A stretch of 64,000 bases of DNA from Taudactylus pleione. Lineage: Eukaryota > Chordata > Amphibia > Anura > Myobatrachidae. The stretch is from NCBI GenBank assembly GCA_031769625.1, contig JAUIMM010001418.1:310001-374000 (forward strand). Direction: 5' to 3'. Position 1 is the stretch's first letter; each line of letters opens with the position of its first letter. A model generated the notes under the pieces. The model was given only the letters and a program-made list of their open reading frames with translations. It was not told where the DNA came from and did no database searches. Position numbers and translations under genes: made by a program. This document shows, piece after piece, positions 63,656-64,000 of this stretch.

Positions 63656-64000
63656 CAGTAGTGTCAGTGCCTCAGTGGTTTTTACATGATTACAGCAGGG
63701 TCTCTGTGTCAGTGCCTCTGTGGTATTTATATAATTACAGTAGTGTCTCTGTGTCTGTGCCTCAGTGGTATTTATATAATCACACTAATGAATCTTTTTC
63801 AGTGCCTCAGTGGTATTTATATAATTACAGTAGTGTCTCTGTGTCTGTGCCTCAGTGGTATTTATATAATCACAGTAGTGTCTCTGTGTCAGTGCCTCAT
63901 TGGTATTTATATAATCATAGTAATGTCTCTGTGTCAGTGTCTCAGTGGAATTTATATAATCACAGTATTGTATCTTTGTCAGTGCCTCAGTGGTATTTAT
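63656..64000 (+). repeat. Return to the 51.95-52.30 kb segment
   Basis: It aligns with 51951-52295 at an offset of 11,705 bp, including cctctgtggtattta and the rare cacactaatgaatc at 63782. Private changes are acatgattacagcaggg near 63682 and aatcatagtaatg near 63914. The window ends inside a unit, so the array continues to the right. Confidence 0.82.

Larger units (their letters stand above)
1..64000. repeat. Satellite array of 45-bp monomers filling the window
   Basis: Every stretch read, from first to last base, is a head-to-tail copy of one unit of about 45 bp, recognisable by cctcagtggt, then tatttatataa, then acagtagtg, then cagtg. Hand counts over 546-9626 give 207 units in 9081 bp (mean about 43.9 bp), hence roughly 1,450 units in the window. 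Orientation is constant. No non-satellite insertion of even 100 bp was seen. By unit length it is minisatellite-class, by array length a satellite. Its chromosomal location and species cannot be told from the sequence. Both window edges cut through units, so the array continues on each side. Confidence 0.98.

Noticed and set aside
1..64000. CRISPR array
   Set aside because: The period is 45 bp but there are no unique spacers between conserved repeats; the whole 45 bp is conserved, the arrays are far too long, and there are no cas genes.
1..64000. Centromeric identity by CENP-B box
   Set aside because: The unit contains no CENP-B box-like motif (it lacks the ttcg and cggg elements, and CpG altogether). 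Absence does not exclude a centromere, but it gives no support.
1..64000. Telomeric repeats or a telomere end within the window
   Set aside because: No runs of ttaggg, ttagg, tttaggg or related telomere repeats were seen on either strand.
1..64000. Assembly artefact as explanation for the whole array
   Set aside because: Blocks carry many private substitutions and distinct length variants in orderly nested patterns, which a simple assembly loop would not produce. Individual young duplications (55.6-62.2 kb, 63.2-63.7 kb) still deserve a read-level check.

Overview
The whole 64 kb window is one uninterrupted tandem satellite (minisatellite-class) array. I see no gene, RNA gene, transposon, CRISPR array or single-copy stretch in it. 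The basic unit is 45 bp. A type copy is at 645-689: it starts cctcagtggt, carries the palindrome ttatataa at unit positions 13-20, and ends gtgtcagtg. Its composition is 10 A, 8 C, 10 G and 17 T (40% GC, T-rich on the + strand, no CpG in the consensus). Extrapolating from hand-counted segments, the window holds about 1,450 units in head-to-tail orientation, with no inversion seen. The array enters at base 1 and leaves at base 64000 in mid-unit, so both true ends lie outside the window.

Such an array points to eukaryotic heterochromatin (pericentromeric, subtelomeric or interstitial), probably from a long-read assembly. Nothing here identifies the species, and I do not name one.

Length variants punctuate the array. 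The main one is a 37-bp unit missing exactly 8 bp between two gtgtc direct repeats, often in adjacent pairs. Rarer units are 36, 43 and 47 bp. Point variants recur in linked combinations and act as landmarks for a mosaic higher-order structure. The blocks are called here X (near 1-1365, 8116-9626, 36016-37407, 50376-51828, with related starts at 55.8 and 59.1 kb), A (1366-5076, 9627-16518, 23250-27915, fragment 45630-46415), B (5077-8115, 16519-23249, 27916-35671, 47600-50375), C (37408-44340, 51829-54400) and D (44340-45630, 54400-55555, 62157-63151).

Within and between blocks are nested tandem duplications whose periods reconcile to whole numbers of monomers: 252 bp (6), 270 bp (6), 823 bp (19), 2091 bp (47), 2989 bp (68), 3301 bp (75), 3743 bp (85), 3878 bp (88), 4561 bp (103) and 9081 bp (207). 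The freshest appears to be the 3301-bp pair at about 55.56-62.16 kb, where I found only three differences.

Because 45 is a multiple of three, the unit lacks stops in two + frames and one - frame, so long open frames (up to 537 codons) appear throughout. They are artefacts of the repeat: the 37-bp units shift the frame, open frames overlap on both strands, and all translations are 15-residue repeats. The window's interest lies in how the satellite evolved, not in encoded functions.
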